This document shows positions 8,025 through 18,589 of a stretch of 64,000 nt of DNA, one piece after another; the first letter of the stretch is position 1; each line of letters begins with the position of its first letter. The stretch comes from an uncultured Oscillospiraceae bacterium (GTDB lineage Bacteria; Bacillota; Clostridia; Oscillospirales; Oscillospiraceae). A model generated the notes under the pieces. The model did no database searches and was not told the DNA's origin. It saw only the letters and a list, made by a program, of their open reading frames with translations. Made by a program: the position numbers and the translations under genes. Location: assembly GCA_944382965.1 (NCBI GenBank), contig CALWOA010000057.1, positions 1 through 64,000 on the forward strand. The letters run 5' to 3'.

Positions 8025-10856
8025 ATGAACGATACAATTCGAATTCAGGGTGCCAGAGAAAATAATCTGAAAAATATAAATCTGACAATTCCAAGAGATA
8101 AGCTGGTAGTTTTTACCGGCCTCAGTGGTTCGGGAAAATCCAGCTTGGCATTTGATACCATCTACGCAGAAGGGCAGCGGCGTTATGTGGAAAGCCTCAG
8201 TTCCTATGCCCGGCAGTTTCTGGGGCAGATGGACAAACCGGATGTAGATTCCATTGATGGTCTTTCCCCGGCCATCTCCATCGATCAGAAAACCACTTCC
8301 AAAAATCCCCGTTCTACGGTGGGTACTGTGACGGAAATTTACGATTATCTCCGGCTTTTGTGGGCACGGGTAGGAATTCCCCACTGCCCAAAGTGCGGAA
8401 AAGAAATCCGACGTCAAACCATTGACCAAATTGTGGATCGGGTAGAGGCATTGGGTGAGGGGACACGCTTTCTTGTTTTATCTCCCGTGATTCGCGGAAA
8501 AAAAGGCGAGCATAAAAAAGTTTTTGAAGATGCGCAGAAGTCCGGTTTTGCCAGAGTTCGGGTTGATGGGATACTGTATGATCTGACTGAAGAAATCAAG
8601 TGCGAGAAGAACAAGAAGCACACCATCGACTTGGTGGTTGACCGCTTGGTTTTAAAAGAAGGATTGCGTCGTCGACTGGCGGACTCCATTGAAACAGCCT
8701 GCAATCACTCCGGCGGCCTAGTTACCATTGCGCTGCCCTCGACACAGGAAGAACTGAGCTTTTCTCAGAATTACGCCTGTGAGAATTGCGGCATCAGCAT
8801 GAATGAACTGGAACCGAGAATGTTCTCGTTTAATAACCCCAGCGGTGCCTGTCCCAGTTGTACTGGATTGGGATTTCGTCTGATTGCAGACGAAGACCTG
8901 GTGATTCCGGATAAGGACAAGTCAATTCTAGATGGGGCTATTCAAGCTTCCGGCTGGCAGAGTGCCCGGACTGATTCGATTTTTCGGATGTATTTTGAGG
9001 CACTGTCTCAGAAATATCACTTTTCTTTGACGGCCCCCGTTAAAGAATTGTCCAGAGAGGCAATGGATGTTATTCTTTACGGAACAAAAGGGGAAAAACT
9101 GCGCATGACCTACAATCGCGGAAGCGGTATGGGTGTTTTGGAGCAGCCCTTTGAAGGAATACTCAATAATATCAGCAGACGCTACCGTGAAACCCAGTCA
9201 GACGCTGCCAGGAAAGAGCTGGAAGAGTGTATGGCTTCCGCTCCGTGCCCGCAATGCCATGGAGAAAGACTGTCGGAAATCGCCAGAGCTGTTACTGTAG
9301 GCGGCATTGGCATTATGGATTTCTGCCGGATGAGCATTCGCGACGAGCTCAAATTTATGCAGGAATTGCATTTGGAAGGCAATATGGCGCTGGTTGCGGA
9401 GCAGATTGTTAAGGAAATCAGATCCCGTCTGCAATTTTTGTCAGATGTAGGTTTGAGTTATCTGACCTTATCCCGTTCTGCTGGTACATTATCTGGCGGA
9501 GAAAGCCAGCGTATCCGCCTGGCTACCCAAATTGGTTCTTCCCTGATGGGGGTACTGTATATTTTGGATGAACCCTCCATTGGTCTGCATCAGCGAGACA
9601 ATGACAAACTTTTGGGAACGCTGAAGCACCTGCGCGATCTGGGCAATACACTGATTGTGGTGGAACACGATGAGGATACTATGCGAGCCGCTGACTTCAT
9701 CGTGGATGTTGGGCCCGGCGCTGGCGCCCATGGCGGAGAAATTGTGGCTGCCGGGACACTGGACGAAATTCTTGCCTGTGAGCGCTCGGTTACGGGACAG
9801 TATTTGTCTGGAGTTAAAAAAATTCCTGTTCCCTTGGAAAGACGCAGTGGAAATGGTAACTATCTGCGTATTTGTGGGGCATCAGAGAACAATCTTAAGA
9901 ACGTAGATGTAGAGATTCCGCTGGGAACTTTAACCTGCGTTACGGGCGTTTCTGGCTCCGGAAAATCCAGCTTGGTCAACGAAGTCTTAAATAAAACCCT
10001 TCTGGGCAAGCTTAACCACGCCCGCACGCGCCCGGGTGCCTGTCGCTGTATTGAAGGAATTGAGCAGTTGGATAAGGTGATCGATATTGATCAGAGTCCC
10101 ATTGGAAGAACGCCCCGATCCAATCCGGCCACATATACTGGCCTATTCAATGATATCCGCGACTTGTTCGCTTCTACCAATGACGCGAAAATCCGCGGCT
10201 ACGGTCCGGGACGGTTCTCTTTCAACGTGAAGGGTGGGCGATGTGAAGCTTGCAGTGGTGATGGTTTGGTAAAAATTGAAATGCATTTCCTGGCGGATGT
10301 ATATGTACCTTGCCAGGTATGCCATGGCGCACGTTATAATCGGGAAACCTTAGAGGTGCAGTACAAAGGAAAAAATATTGCGCAAGTTCTGGATATGACG
10401 GCGGAAGAAGCGGTGGATTTCTTTGAAAATCTCCCAAAAATTCGCAGAAAGGCTCAGACTTTGGTCGAAGTTGGCCTGGGGTATGTCAAGCTAGGTCAAT
10501 CCAGCACAACTTTGTCTGGAGGAGAAGCCCAGCGTGTCAAGCTGGCCACGGAACTGGCACGGGTTGCCACCGGAAAAACGATCTATATTCTGGATGAACC
10601 CACCACAGGACTGCACGCGGCGGATGTGCACAAGCTGATTGAGGTTCTTCAGAGACTGGTGGATGCCGGAAACACAGTTTTGGTTATTGAACACAATTTG
10701 GACGTGATTAAGACTGCGGATCACATCATTGACCTGGGACCAGAGGGCGGCGACGGAGGCGGATATGTGATTGCTGCCGGAACACCGGAGCAAGTTGCCC
10801 AGGTTCCCCAGAGCTATACGGGACAGTATTTGAAGCCTTATCTGGAAAACAAATAA
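8025..10856 (+). CDS. uvrA: Excinuclease ABC subunit A
   Basis: Damage-recognition ATPase of nucleotide excision repair, acting as a dimer that loads UvrB. 943 residues, normal length. It has two ABC ATPase modules with Walker [11 protein letters not shown] near residue 31 and [10 protein letters not shown] near 645, two signature motifs ([16 protein letters not shown]) and CxxC zinc modules, including CPKCG, CENCG/CPSC and CEAC/CQVC pairs. AGGAG precedes the ATG. It lies alone on the plus strand, convergent with the kinase-like gene; uvrB lies 2 kb downstream. Confidence 0.98.
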   Translation: MNDTIRIQGARENNLKNINLTIPRDKLVVFTGLSGSGKSSLAFDTIYAEGQRRYVESLSSYARQFLGQMDKPDVDSIDGLSPAISIDQKTTSKNPRSTVGTVTEIYDYLRLLWARVGIPHCPKCGKEIRRQTIDQIVDRVEALGEGTRFLVLSPVIRGKKGEHKKVFEDAQKSGFARVRVDGILYDLTEEIKCEKNKKHTIDLVVDRLVLKEGLRRRLADSIETACNHSGGLVTIALPSTQEELSFSQNYACENCGISMNELEPRMFSFNNPSGACPSCTGLGFRLIADEDLVIPDKDKSILDGAIQASGWQSARTDSIFRMYFEALSQKYHFSLTAPVKELSREAMDVILYGTKGEKLRMTYNRGSGMGVLEQPFEGILNNISRRYRETQSDAARKELEECMASAPCPQCHGERLSEIARAVTVGGIGIMDFCRMSIRDELKFMQELHLEGNMALVAEQIVKEIRSRLQFLSDVGLSYLTLSRSAGTLSGGESQRIRLATQIGSSLMGVLYILDEPSIGLHQRDNDKLLGTLKHLRDLGNTLIVVEHDEDTMRAADFIVDVGPGAGAHGGEIVAAGTLDEILACERSVTGQYLSGVKKIPVPLERRSGNGNYLRICGASENNLKNVDVEIPLGTLTCVTGVSGSGKSSLVNEVLNKTLLGKLNHARTRPGACRCIEGIEQLDKVIDIDQSPIGRTPRSNPATYTGLFNDIRDLFASTNDAKIRGYGPGRFSFNVKGGRCEACSGDGLVKIEMHFLADVYVPCQVCHGARYNRETLEVQYKGKNIAQVLDMTAEEAVDFFENLPKIRRKAQTLVEVGLGYVKLGQSSTTLSGGEAQRVKLATELARVATGKTIYILDEPTTGLHAADVHKLIEVLQRLVDAGNTVLVIEHNLDVIKTADHIIDLGPEGGDGGGYVIAAGTPEQVAQVPQSYTGQYLKPYLENK

Positions 10857-10877
10857 TCTTTTCCCCAACAGATAGAA

Positions 10878-10910
10878 TAATCTCCCGGTCGGATGCTGAC
10901 CGGGAGATTA
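10878..10910. terminator. Hairpin between convergent uvrA and kinase-like gene
   Basis: A 13-bp perfect stem (10878-10890 with 10898-10910) with a 7-base loop. There is no long T-tract on either side, so termination strength is uncertain, but its position between two convergent stop codons fits a shared terminator. Confidence 0.55.
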
Positions 10911-10915
10911 CGGGC

Positions 10916-11986
10916 TTATTTGTCTGTTTCGTAGGCTTGAAGCGGCAAACAGTCTGCCAGTTCTATCAGACCGTGATCCCATCCACCTGCATAATCTGGA
11001 TGGAGCACCGGGGAGCGGAGCGTAGTGGCAGTGTTTTGCCGAATTGCCAAGGTCATGGTAATGCGTGTTCCTTTTCCGTTGGGCTGGTCAATCAATACGG
11101 TGCCTCCGTGATTTACTGCGGTACTGCGAACCAGTACCATTCCTAAACCGATCCCATACCGGCTGTCTTCCAGACAGGGTTGACGCAGATAGCGGCTGAA
11201 CAAGTTGTTGCGGATATCCTCCGCAATGCCGGAGCCGCAATCTTGTACACTCAGGCGCAGCATACGACCACTTCGGCTAAGGCAAACGACAATACTTTCT
11301 CCCTTGGGGGTAAATTTCATAGAGTTGGAAAGCAGATTTAGCACGGCTCGTTCCAGCTGTTCTGCATCTATCAAACACATGATTTCTTCCGACAAACCTT
11401 GGTAGTTTAACACAATGCCAGCCTGCTCGGCAAGGGCTTGGCACTTACCCATGATTTCCAGGAAAATCTGTCCCACATCCCGAATTTCCTGCCTGGAGCT
11501 GGTTGCATAGCGTCCCGCATCCGACATATTTCCGACTATCCGCAGCATTTGATGCAGACTGCGATTCAAGCGGGCACTTTGCTCCCAAACTTGGGGCTTC
11601 TTCTGTTCTACGATTGGGAACAATTGGTTTGAAGCGATCATGACATTGCTCAAGCACTGACGAAGTTCCCGAGCAGCCAATGCCAAAACCTGCAGCTGCT
11701 CCGAACCCCACTGAGGGTCCAACACAAAAACATCCCATCCATCCATCCGGGTAACTGCGGCTCCACAGGATTCATCATGCAGGGAAAGCTGAACATATAA
11801 GCATCCTTCTTGGAATGTTTCGTATTCTTTCTCACCGGTCTGCATTAACGTCCGAACATCTGTTCCGGCAGCTATGGGGAGTCCCTGCGCGGAGGGGTTT
11901 ACTTTTACGATCACATTATCTTTTACACAGAATCCAGGACGCAGAAGCAAGTCCAGCATCCCGAATATTTCCTGATTCTCTTCCAT
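10916..11986 (-). CDS. Histidine-kinase-like ATP-binding protein lacking the phospho-acceptor His
   Basis: A 356-residue soluble protein with no membrane segment. Residues about 15-95 resemble a small sensory (PAS-like) domain. A helical dimerisation region follows, in which the usual H-E-L-R-x-P-L box reads ARELRQCLSN: Arg106 stands where the phosphorylated His should be and Cys where Pro is usual. The HATPase domain is intact in its motifs: N-box NLLSNSMKF (217-225), G1 DCGSGI (249-254) and G2 YGIGLGM (277-283). No response regulator is adjacent. The ATG at 11984-11986 follows AAGGAGGG; an upstream in-frame extension is less likely. It may bind ATP as a scaffold, an anti-sigma-like kinase or a regulator; I cannot say which. 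Confidence 0.75.
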   Translation of the reverse strand: MEENQEIFGMLDLLLRPGFCVKDNVIVKVNPSAQGLPIAAGTDVRTLMQTGEKEYETFQEGCLYVQLSLHDESCGAAVTRMDGWDVFVLDPQWGSEQLQVLALAARELRQCLSNVMIASNQLFPIVEQKKPQVWEQSARLNRSLHQMLRIVGNMSDAGRYATSSRQEIRDVGQIFLEIMGKCQALAEQAGIVLNYQGLSEEIMCLIDAEQLERAVLNLLSNSMKFTPKGESIVVCLSRSGRMLRLSVQDCGSGIAEDIRNNLFSRYLRQPCLEDSRYGIGLGMVLVRSTAVNHGGTVLIDQPNGKGTRITMTLAIRQNTATTLRSPVLHPDYAGGWDHGLIELADCLPLQAYETDK

Positions 11987-12061
11987 GACGGCCCTCCTTA
12001 CAGCTTCTAGCATGTGCAGAAAGAGAAAAAACTTTCCCGGCGGGTTTCGACCGTTACTGCT

Positions 12062-12090
12062 ATTGTACCTGGATTTTGCAGAAATAGCAA
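12062..12090 (-). promoter_or_regulatory. SigA-type promoter of the kinase-like gene
   Basis: Minus-strand TTGCTA (12085-12090), 17-base spacer, TACAAT (12062-12067), inside the divergent gap with radC. Confidence 0.5.
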
Positions 12091-12116
12091 GATTAAAATC
12101 CACAAGGGGTGAAAAT

Positions 12117-12818
12117 ATGCCCAATTCTTCCATTCACAAAGGTCATCGCGAGCGACTAAAAGCACGATTTCTGAAAGAAGGCTTGGATAATTTTTCGGAT
12201 ATTCAGGCATTGGAGCTTCTATTGTTTTATTCCATCCCCCAAAAAGACACCAATCCAATTGCCCATGCGCTGCTGGACTATTTTGGAAGTTTATCACGGG
12301 TACTGGATGCTTCCCCGGAAGAACTGAAAAAAGTTAAGGGGATCAGCGAGCATTCTGCTACGCTTTTGTCACTGGTTACTGCGCTGAGCCGCTTTTATCA
12401 GGTTGACTGCGCCCAGAGAGTCGAATGTTTGACCACATTAGAAGCTTGCGGTGCATACTTGCTGCCTTATTTCTTTGGCCGCACCAAAGAAACAGTCTTT
12501 TTGCTTTGCCTGGATGCCAAATGCAAAGTACTGTGCTGTCGGGAAGTAGGGGAGGGAAGTGTTAACTCTGCGAGCATATCCGTTCGGAAAGTTGTGGAAG
12601 TTGCATTGAATTCCGGCGCTACAACTGTAGTTTTGGCCCATAATCATCCCAGTGGAGTGGCAGTCCCGTCGGGAGAAGATGTACAAACTACACGGCGCGT
12701 TGCCGCTGCATTATCATCGGTTGATGTTCATCTGGCAGATCACATTGTGGTTGCAGAAGAAGATTATGTTTCTATGGTTCAGTCCGGATACCGTTTTGAC
12801 GAGTATTTGCTGCCTTGA
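12117..12818 (+). CDS. radC: RadC family JAMM/MPN protein
   Basis: 233 residues. An N-terminal helix-hairpin-helix-like segment is followed by a JAB1/MPN metalloprotease-like domain with the HNHPSG motif and downstream S-x-x-D ligands. Family members are called DNA repair protein RadC, but a direct repair role is doubtful and the substrate is not known. The ATG at 12117 follows AAGGGGTG; an upstream in-frame extension into the divergent promoter region is less likely. It ends ten bases before uvrB, whose SD overlaps its stop, so the two are likely co-transcribed. Confidence 0.88.
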   Translation: MPNSSIHKGHRERLKARFLKEGLDNFSDIQALELLLFYSIPQKDTNPIAHALLDYFGSLSRVLDASPEELKKVKGISEHSATLLSLVTALSRFYQVDCAQRVECLTTLEACGAYLLPYFFGRTKETVFLLCLDAKCKVLCCREVGEGSVNSASISVRKVVEVALNSGATTVVLAHNHPSGVAVPSGEDVQTTRRVAAALSSVDVHLADHIVVAEEDYVSMVQSGYRFDEYLLP

Positions 12819-12827
12819 GGAGGAAAA

Positions 12828-14792
12828 ATGGATAAATTTAAACTTGTTTCGCAGTATCGTCCCTCTGGTGACCAGCCGCAGGCAATCGAAAAGCTTGTCA
12901 ATGGCGTAAATTGGGGATTGAGAGAGCAGATTCTTCTGGGCGTCACCGGCTCAGGCAAGACTTTTACGATGGCATCCGTCATTGAAAAGTTGAACCGTCC
13001 CACTTTAGTTCTTGCCCATAATAAAACCTTGGCTGCGCAGCTGTGCAGTGAATTTCGGGAGTTTTTCCCAGAGAATGCTGTTGAATACTTCATTTCTTAC
13101 TATGACTACTATCAGCCAGAAGCCTATATTGCCCACACCGATACCTACATTGAAAAGGATGCTTCCGTCAATGAGGAGATCGACCGGCTGCGGCATTCTG
13201 CTACTTCGGCATTGTTTGAGCGACGGGACGTGATTGTAGTCAGTTCTGTAAGCTGTCTGTATGGTCTGGGTGACCCAATCGACTACAAGAGCATGGTGAT
13301 CTCTTTGCGGGTAGGGCAGGAGTACCCACTGGATAATGTACTAAAAAAACTGGCTGAAATTCGATATGAACGAAATGATCTGGACTTCTCTCGAAACAAA
13401 TTCCGGCTGCGTGGTGATACACTGGAAATCTATCCCGCTTATTGGTCGGGACGGGCGATTCGCGTGGAATTTTTTGGTGACGAAATTGACCGAATCAGTG
13501 AAATTAATGCTGTTTCCGGTATGGCAGAGCGATTTGTTGATCATGTGGCAATTTATCCTGCCAGCCATTATGTCGCATCGAAAGAAAAACTGCATCGGGC
13601 TATGCTGGAGATTCAGAAGGAATGCGATCAGCAGGTAGCCTGGTTCCGGGCTCACGATAAACTTATTGAGGCACAACGAATTGCCCAGCGCACTGCCTAT
13701 GATTTGGAAATGCTGACTGAAATCGGATTTTGCAACGGAATCGAAAACTACTCCCGTGTCATTCAAGGACGTGCTCCGGGAACGCCGCCTACTACGCTGT
13801 TGGATTATTTTCCTGAGGATTTCCTGATGTTTGTGGACGAAAGCCATGTAACATTGCCTCAGTGCCGAGCTATGTATGCCGGTGACCGGAGCCGTAAGGA
13901 TGCTTTGGTAAACTATGGCTTCCGGCTGCCTTCTGCCTATGATAACCGCCCGCTTAACTTCACGGAGTTTGATCAGAAGATCAATCAGGTAATCTATGTT
14001 TCCGCCACTCCTGCGGAATATGAGCGCAGCCGCTCCGGACAAACGGTGGAGCAAGTGATCCGGCCAACGGGCCTTCTGGACCCCGAAGTCGAGGTTCGTC
14101 CCATAGACGGACAGATTGATGATCTGATTGGAGAAATCAATCAGCGTACTGCAAAAGAAGAACGGGTTTTGGTTACAACTCTCACAAAGAAAATGGCGGA
14201 AGATCTGACGATCTATTTGCAAAAAGCAGGTATCAAAGTGCGATATATGCACTCGGACATTGGCGCAATGGAGCGTATGGAGATCATTCGGGATTTGCGA
14301 ATGGCAAAGTTTGATGTCCTGATCGGTATTAATCTATTGCGAGAAGGTTTGGATTTGCCTGAGGTCAGCTTGGTTGCCATTTTGGATGCGGACAAGGAAG
14401 GATTTCTGCGCAGCGAAACCAGCCTGATTCAGACGATTGGTCGTGCAGCGAGAAACGCCGAAGGAAAAGTCATTATGTACGCCGATACCGTCACACCATC
14501 CATGCGAGCGGCTATTGACGAAACTGCGCGACGCCGCAGTGTCCAGGATGCTTATAACAAAGAGCACGGGATTACACCTAAGACGGTTATTAAATCTGTG
14601 CGGGATTTGATTGAGATCTCCTCTCCAACGGCAGAACGGAAAGGCCGGGGCGGCATAAAGATGACCAAAGCCGAAAAAGAACGGGAGATTGCACGCCTGG
14701 AAAAACAGATGAAAGAGGCTGCACGGATGATGGAATACGAATACGCAGCCGTTCTGCGCGATCAGATCATCGAATTGCGTGGAAAAAATTAA
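12828..14792 (+). CDS. uvrB: Excinuclease ABC subunit B
   Basis: Central helicase-like subunit of nucleotide excision repair; verifies damage and recruits UvrC. 654 residues, normal length. Walker [10 protein letters not shown] near residue 40, the beta-hairpin region YDYYQPEAY, Walker B-like FVDESH, helicase motif [11 protein letters not shown] and a C-terminal UVR segment are all visible. GAGGAGG precedes the ATG. Followed by a strong terminator. Confidence 0.98.
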   Translation: MDKFKLVSQYRPSGDQPQAIEKLVNGVNWGLREQILLGVTGSGKTFTMASVIEKLNRPTLVLAHNKTLAAQLCSEFREFFPENAVEYFISYYDYYQPEAYIAHTDTYIEKDASVNEEIDRLRHSATSALFERRDVIVVSSVSCLYGLGDPIDYKSMVISLRVGQEYPLDNVLKKLAEIRYERNDLDFSRNKFRLRGDTLEIYPAYWSGRAIRVEFFGDEIDRISEINAVSGMAERFVDHVAIYPASHYVASKEKLHRAMLEIQKECDQQVAWFRAHDKLIEAQRIAQRTAYDLEMLTEIGFCNGIENYSRVIQGRAPGTPPTTLLDYFPEDFLMFVDESHVTLPQCRAMYAGDRSRKDALVNYGFRLPSAYDNRPLNFTEFDQKINQVIYVSATPAEYERSRSGQTVEQVIRPTGLLDPEVEVRPIDGQIDDLIGEINQRTAKEERVLVTTLTKKMAEDLTIYLQKAGIKVRYMHSDIGAMERMEIIRDLRMAKFDVLIGINLLREGLDLPEVSLVAILDADKEGFLRSETSLIQTIGRAARNAEGKVIMYADTVTPSMRAAIDETARRRSVQDAYNKEHGITPKTVIKSVRDLIEISSPTAERKGRGGIKMTKAEKEREIARLEKQMKEAARMMEYEYAAVLRDQIIELRGKN

Positions 14793-14799
14793 ACGCCTG

Positions 14800-14850
14800 T
14801 GCGGCAAGGGGAGGGGGAGTGGATCCATCCTCACACCTTGCCGCATTTTA
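14800..14850. terminator. Terminator between uvrB and the XerC-like gene
   Basis: TGCGGCAAGG (14800-14809) pairs with CCTTGCCGCA (14836-14845), with a further self-complementary TGGATCCA in the loop, followed on the plus strand by TTTTACTCTT. The genes on either side are convergent. Confidence 0.7.
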
Positions 14851-14879
14851 CTCTTATTGCACTTTTTTGTGGGTGTATT

Positions 14880-15884
14880 TTATTCCTTTTGAGAAAAATC
14901 CAATTTTGAAAGCGGATTGGCTTCAGCGGCTATTTTAAGCTCTGTATTCTCAATATGGGTGTAAATTTGGGTGGTATTCAAATTTTCGTGGCCTAAAACT
15001 TCCTGAAGCGTCTTGACATCGACACCGCCGGACAACATCATTGTTGCGGCAGTATGCCGTAGTTTATGTGCGGAAAATTGAGTGGAATCCAATCCCGCTT
15101 GGAGAAGCGCTTTTTTGACCAGGCGATGTACCGCTGTAACACTGATGCGATTATTGTCACGGGAACCAAATAATGCCCGGTTATCAGATAAAACTTTTTG
15201 ATTGCGTTCGACAAGATATGCATCAATTGCCTTCCTGCAGGCGGAACCAAAATAAACAAAGCGTTCTTTGTTGCCTTTGCCGACTACACGGATTCTATCT
15301 TCGTAAACATCGGTCAGATTCAGGCCTACCAACTCACTGCGACGGATTCCGCAATTCAGAAACAGCATCAAAATTGCGTAGTCTCGTTTCTCATTTTGAC
15401 CGGACACTGCTTGTAACAGGGAAGCAGATTGTTCAAAAGTCAGATATTTGGGGAGGCTTTTTCGTATTTTGGGGTACTCTAAATCCGCAACAGGATTTTC
15501 TGTAAGCTGTTTTGTCCTTACTGTAAGGTATTTATAAAATGACTTGATTGCGGACAGTTTTCTTGCCCGGGAGGAAGAAGAAATGCCATGCTCAGCAGAT
15601 CCATGTTCAGAACTCGTTTGCCGGTCATTGGCAAGATAAGATAAAAAGTCAAAGATATCTGAGGTGTCAATATCCTGTATAAAGGCCAAGTCTACGTCTT
15701 TGATATCGATATTTTCCAGTTGCGTACTGATCGGCATGTCGCAGCGCATCAGCTTTATAAAGCGAAGAAACATGCGCAGATCTAAATAGTATTCTGATAT
15801 GGTCAGCGGCGACTGGCCTTTGATATTTTCGTGGTAAATCAAAAATTCTCGCAATACTTGTGGGCAATCAGAATATCGCTGCAT
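14880..15884 (-). CDS. Tyrosine recombinase, XerC type
   Basis: 334 residues. An N-terminal SAM-like core-binding domain (about 5-130) precedes a catalytic domain with Arg in CGIRRSEL, the H-x-x-R box HKLRH, LGHENL and the nucleophile Tyr in TTQIYTH. The length and domain order match XerC/XerD chromosome-dimer recombinases; a second such enzyme lies at 42223-43110. The ATG at 15882-15884 has AGGAGGT, while an 18-codon upstream extension lacks one. I see no attachment-site duplication or phage genes, so a mobile-element origin is not supported. Its promoter overlaps a striking inverted repeat. Confidence 0.85.
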   Translation of the reverse strand: MQRYSDCPQVLREFLIYHENIKGQSPLTISEYYLDLRMFLRFIKLMRCDMPISTQLENIDIKDVDLAFIQDIDTSDIFDFLSYLANDRQTSSEHGSAEHGISSSSRARKLSAIKSFYKYLTVRTKQLTENPVADLEYPKIRKSLPKYLTFEQSASLLQAVSGQNEKRDYAILMLFLNCGIRRSELVGLNLTDVYEDRIRVVGKGNKERFVYFGSACRKAIDAYLVERNQKVLSDNRALFGSRDNNRISVTAVHRLVKKALLQAGLDSTQFSAHKLRHTAATMMLSGGVDVKTLQEVLGHENLNTTQIYTHIENTELKIAAEANPLSKLDFSQKE

Positions 15885-15936
15885 AGAATACCTCCTGGAA
15901 TCATAGTAGATTGGAACTGTCCTTGTACATGCTATC

Positions 15937-15965
15937 ATTATAACATAAATCTTCTTCTAACGCAA
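15937..15965 (-). promoter_or_regulatory. SigA-type promoter of the XerC-like gene
   Basis: Minus-strand TTGCGT (15960-15965), 17-base spacer, perfect TATAAT (15937-15942). The -35 lies inside one arm of the inverted repeat 15959-15988. Confidence 0.65.
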
Positions 15966-15988
15966 CAAAATTTTTATTTTGTTGCGTT
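15959..15988. repeat. 13-bp perfect inverted repeat over the recombinase promoter
   Basis: AACGCAACAAAAT (15959-15971) and its exact complement ATTTTGTTGCGTT (15976-15988) flank TTTT. One arm contains the -35 box of the recombinase promoter. It could be an operator, a recombinase binding site or a cruciform; there is no gene ending here to need a terminator. Confidence 0.75.
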
Positions 15989-16112
15989 CATCGCTTCGCA
16001 AGAAAAGCAGCGGTGTCTCCACACCGAATGCATAACCGACCGATCCCCCTCTAAGGATATCTATATAAATTTACTGAGAACTTATCAATCTGAAGTTTAT
16101 GGAAAAAATCAC

Positions 16113-16141
16113 TTTACTTTTTTCCATTTTCCCGGTAAAAT
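16113..16141 (+). promoter_or_regulatory. SigA-type promoter of pfkA
   Basis: TTTACT (16113-16118), 17-base spacer, TAAAAT (16136-16141), 33 bases before the pfkA ATG. Confidence 0.55.
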
Positions 16142-16174
16142 AAAGCCAGACATCATCACTTGGGAGGTCAATTT

Positions 16175-17146
16175 ATGAGCGTAAAGAGAATTGGTGTACT
16201 TACCAGCGGCGGTGACGCCCCCGGCATGAACCCCTGTGTGCGTGCTGTTGTTCGTACAGCGCTGTATCACGGTTTGGAATGTTATGGCATTCGCCGTGGA
16301 TGGAACGGTTTGATTACCGGTGATATTATCCGGCTTGATGAGAAAAGCGTTTCTCATACCATAAACCGCGGCGGTACGATTCTATACACTGCTCGCAGCA
16401 AGGAATTTATGACTGAGGAAGGTCAGCGCAGAGCAGTCTCTACCTGTAAGTTCCTTGGCCTTGATAGTATCATCGCCATTGGTGGTGATGGTACATTCCG
16501 TGGTGCCCAGGCTTTGAGCAAATACGGAATTAATGTAATTGGTATCCCTGGAACGATTGATAATGATATTAGCTGCACCCATTACTGTATTGGATTTGAT
16601 ACAGCTGCCAATACTGCAATCGAGTGTATCGATAAGTTGCGTGATACTATGCAGTCTCATGAGCGGTGTTCTGTTGTTGAGGTCATGGGACGGAATGCGG
16701 GCTATCTGGCCATGTATGTGGGTCTTGCTGTGGGTGCCACAGCAGTTTTGGTTCCCGAGGAACCCATTGACTTCGAGCGGGATGTTATTGAGAAAATCCG
16801 ACAGGCTCGCTTCAATGGCTTCACCCACTACATGATCGTGGTTGCTGAGGGTGCTGGATCTGCGGCCGACATTGCAGCCAAAATTAAAGATGCCATTGAC
16901 TTGGACCCCCGCGTTACAGTTTTGGGCCATATTCAGAGAGGCGGTACTCCTACCGGCAGAGATCGTGTAAATGCTACGAAAATGGGCTATTTAGCGGTTG
17001 AACTGCTGCTCAAAGGCAAAACCAACCGCATTGTTTGCACCCACGACGGCGGATTTACGGATGTCGATATTGAAGAAGGCCTTGCAATGAAGAAGAGCAT
17101 TCAGCAGATGGAAGTGGATGTTCTCGCAGCAATGACTGGCATTTAA
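16175..17146 (+). CDS. pfkA: ATP-dependent 6-phosphofructokinase
   Basis: Phosphorylates fructose 6-phosphate in glycolysis. 323 residues, bacterial PfkA length. GGDGTFRGA (Gly where PPi enzymes have Asp) and PGTIDND (Gly rather than Lys before TIDND) mark the ATP-dependent type; GFDTA and EVMGRNAG substrate-binding motifs are present. The ATG at 16175 follows GGGAGGT; a five-codon upstream extension would put the SD inside the gene. Single-gene unit with its own promoter and terminator. Confidence 0.97.
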   Translation: MSVKRIGVLTSGGDAPGMNPCVRAVVRTALYHGLECYGIRRGWNGLITGDIIRLDEKSVSHTINRGGTILYTARSKEFMTEEGQRRAVSTCKFLGLDSIIAIGGDGTFRGAQALSKYGINVIGIPGTIDNDISCTHYCIGFDTAANTAIECIDKLRDTMQSHERCSVVEVMGRNAGYLAMYVGLAVGATAVLVPEEPIDFERDVIEKIRQARFNGFTHYMIVVAEGAGSAADIAAKIKDAIDLDPRVTVLGHIQRGGTPTGRDRVNATKMGYLAVELLLKGKTNRIVCTHDGGFTDVDIEEGLAMKKSIQQMEVDVLAAMTGI

Positions 17147-17187
17147 GCACTCCCTCCCCTCTTCCCTATTCTTGCACTAATATACTT

Positions 17188-17230
17188 TGCGCCGAGAAAC
17201 ATCTGTTTCTCGGCGCATTTCTTAGTTTTT
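17188..17230 (+). terminator. pfkA terminator
   Basis: A near-perfect long hairpin TGCGCCGAGAAACA / TGTTTCTCGGCGCA (17188-17201 with 17204-17217), followed on the plus strand by TTTCTTAGTTTTT. It lies just past the convergent DUF711 stop. Confidence 0.8.
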
Positions 17231-18580
17231 CAAACTTTGCAATGGTGCAGGAATACGTCCACCGCGAGCCACAAACTGCTCGCTGGATTTGTCATGTACG
17301 GGCATAACCGGAGCGCTGCCCAGCAGTCCACCCATCTCAACGCGATCGCCAACAACCTTGCTAGGTGCAGGAATAATACGCACAGCTGTGGTTTTGGAAT
17401 TGACCATACCGATAGCCGCTTCATCCGCAATAATCGCAGAAATGGTGGAAGCTGTTGTATCTCCGGGAACGGCAATCATATCCAATCCCACGGAACACAC
17501 ACAGGTCATCGCTTCCAGTTTGTCCAGGAACAAATCACCCGACTCGGCAGCGGCAATCATTCCCTCATCTTCCGAAACAGGAATAAATGCGCCGGAAAGG
17601 CCTCCTACGTGGTTGGATGCCATAACGCCACCCTTTTTTACGGCGTCGTTCAGAAGTGCCAGTGCTGCAGTTGTGCCATGGGTACCGCAAACCTCGAGCC
17701 CCATTTCTTCCAAAATTCTTGCCACACTATCGCCTACAGCGGGCGTGGGGGCTAAGCTTAAGTCCACAATACCAAAGGGAATGCCCAGACGCCGGGAAGC
17801 TTCCATACCTACCAGCTGGCCCATACGCGTAATCTGGAAGGCAGTCTTTTTGATGGTTTCCGCAACAACGTCGAAAGGCTGACCTTTTACACTCTGCAGT
17901 GCATGATAAACCACGCCAGGGCCAGAAACGCCTACGTTCAGAACGCACTCCGGCTCTCCAACGCCGTGGAAAGCTCCGGCCATGAAGGGATTATCTTCGA
18001 CGGCATTGGCGAATACAACTACTTTTGCGCAGCCAAGTCCATCATTATCGGCGGTCAGTTCTGCCGTTTTCTTGATAATCCTGCCCATTTCCGCAACCGC
18101 ATCCATATTAATACCAGCCTTGGTAGATCCCACATTGACGCTGGCGCAAACACGCTGTGTAGCTGCCATAGCTTCCGGAATGGAACGCATCAGCTTCCAA
18201 TCCCCGGTTGTGGCACCCTTTTGTACTAGTGCAGAGAATCCACCAATAAAGTTTACTCCGCAGACCTCAGCAGCAGCATCAAGAGTTCTGGCAATTTCCA
18301 CATAGGACTCCGTCTGACAAGCTCCGGCAACAATGGAGATAGGCGTCACGGAAATCCGCTTATTTACAATGGGAATGCCAAATTCTTTTTCAATATCTTC
18401 CCCCACCTTCACCAAATTTTTGGCACAAGTGGTGATTTTTTTGTAAATCTTTGCACAGCAAACACTCAAGTCGGGATCGCAGCAATCCATTAGACTGATA
18501 CCCATGGTAATGGTTCGGATGTCCAAATGCCGCTTGTCAATCATATCCTGGGTTTGCAGAATATCATTTTGATTCAACAT
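17222..18580 (-). CDS. DUF711/UPF0210 (PFL) family protein
   Basis: 452 residues, full length for the family. Glycine-rich conserved stretches such as [12 protein letters not shown] and [14 protein letters not shown] support the call. The family resembles pyruvate-formate-lyase-like folds, but no reaction is established. Nearly always paired with a small ACT-domain gene, as here (nine bases upstream), which suggests amino-acid-responsive control of the pair. Confidence 0.9.
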   Translation of the reverse strand: MLNQNDILQTQDMIDKRHLDIRTITMGISLMDCCDPDLSVCCAKIYKKITTCAKNLVKVGEDIEKEFGIPIVNKRISVTPISIVAGACQTESYVEIARTLDAAAEVCGVNFIGGFSALVQKGATTGDWKLMRSIPEAMAATQRVCASVNVGSTKAGINMDAVAEMGRIIKKTAELTADNDGLGCAKVVVFANAVEDNPFMAGAFHGVGEPECVLNVGVSGPGVVYHALQSVKGQPFDVVAETIKKTAFQITRMGQLVGMEASRRLGIPFGIVDLSLAPTPAVGDSVARILEEMGLEVCGTHGTTAALALLNDAVKKGGVMASNHVGGLSGAFIPVSEDEGMIAAAESGDLFLDKLEAMTCVCSVGLDMIAVPGDTTASTISAIIADEAAIGMVNSKTTAVRIIPAPSKVVGDRVEMGGLLGSAPVMPVHDKSSEQFVARGGRIPAPLQSLKN

Positions 18581-18589
18581 GGTGTTACC

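Noticed and set aside
13341-14252. Minus-strand open frame of 303 codons inside uvrB
   Set aside because: Pure shadow of uvrB with no SD and no protein-like motifs.
14880-15884. Integrase of a mobile element
   Set aside because: Single Xer-like recombinase with no neighbouring phage, transfer or cargo genes, no flanking direct repeats and no tRNA target.
15959-15988. dif site
   Set aside because: Inverted repeat has 13-bp arms and a 4-base centre; dif sites have imperfect 11-bp arms with a 6-base centre and a different sequence in Firmicutes.
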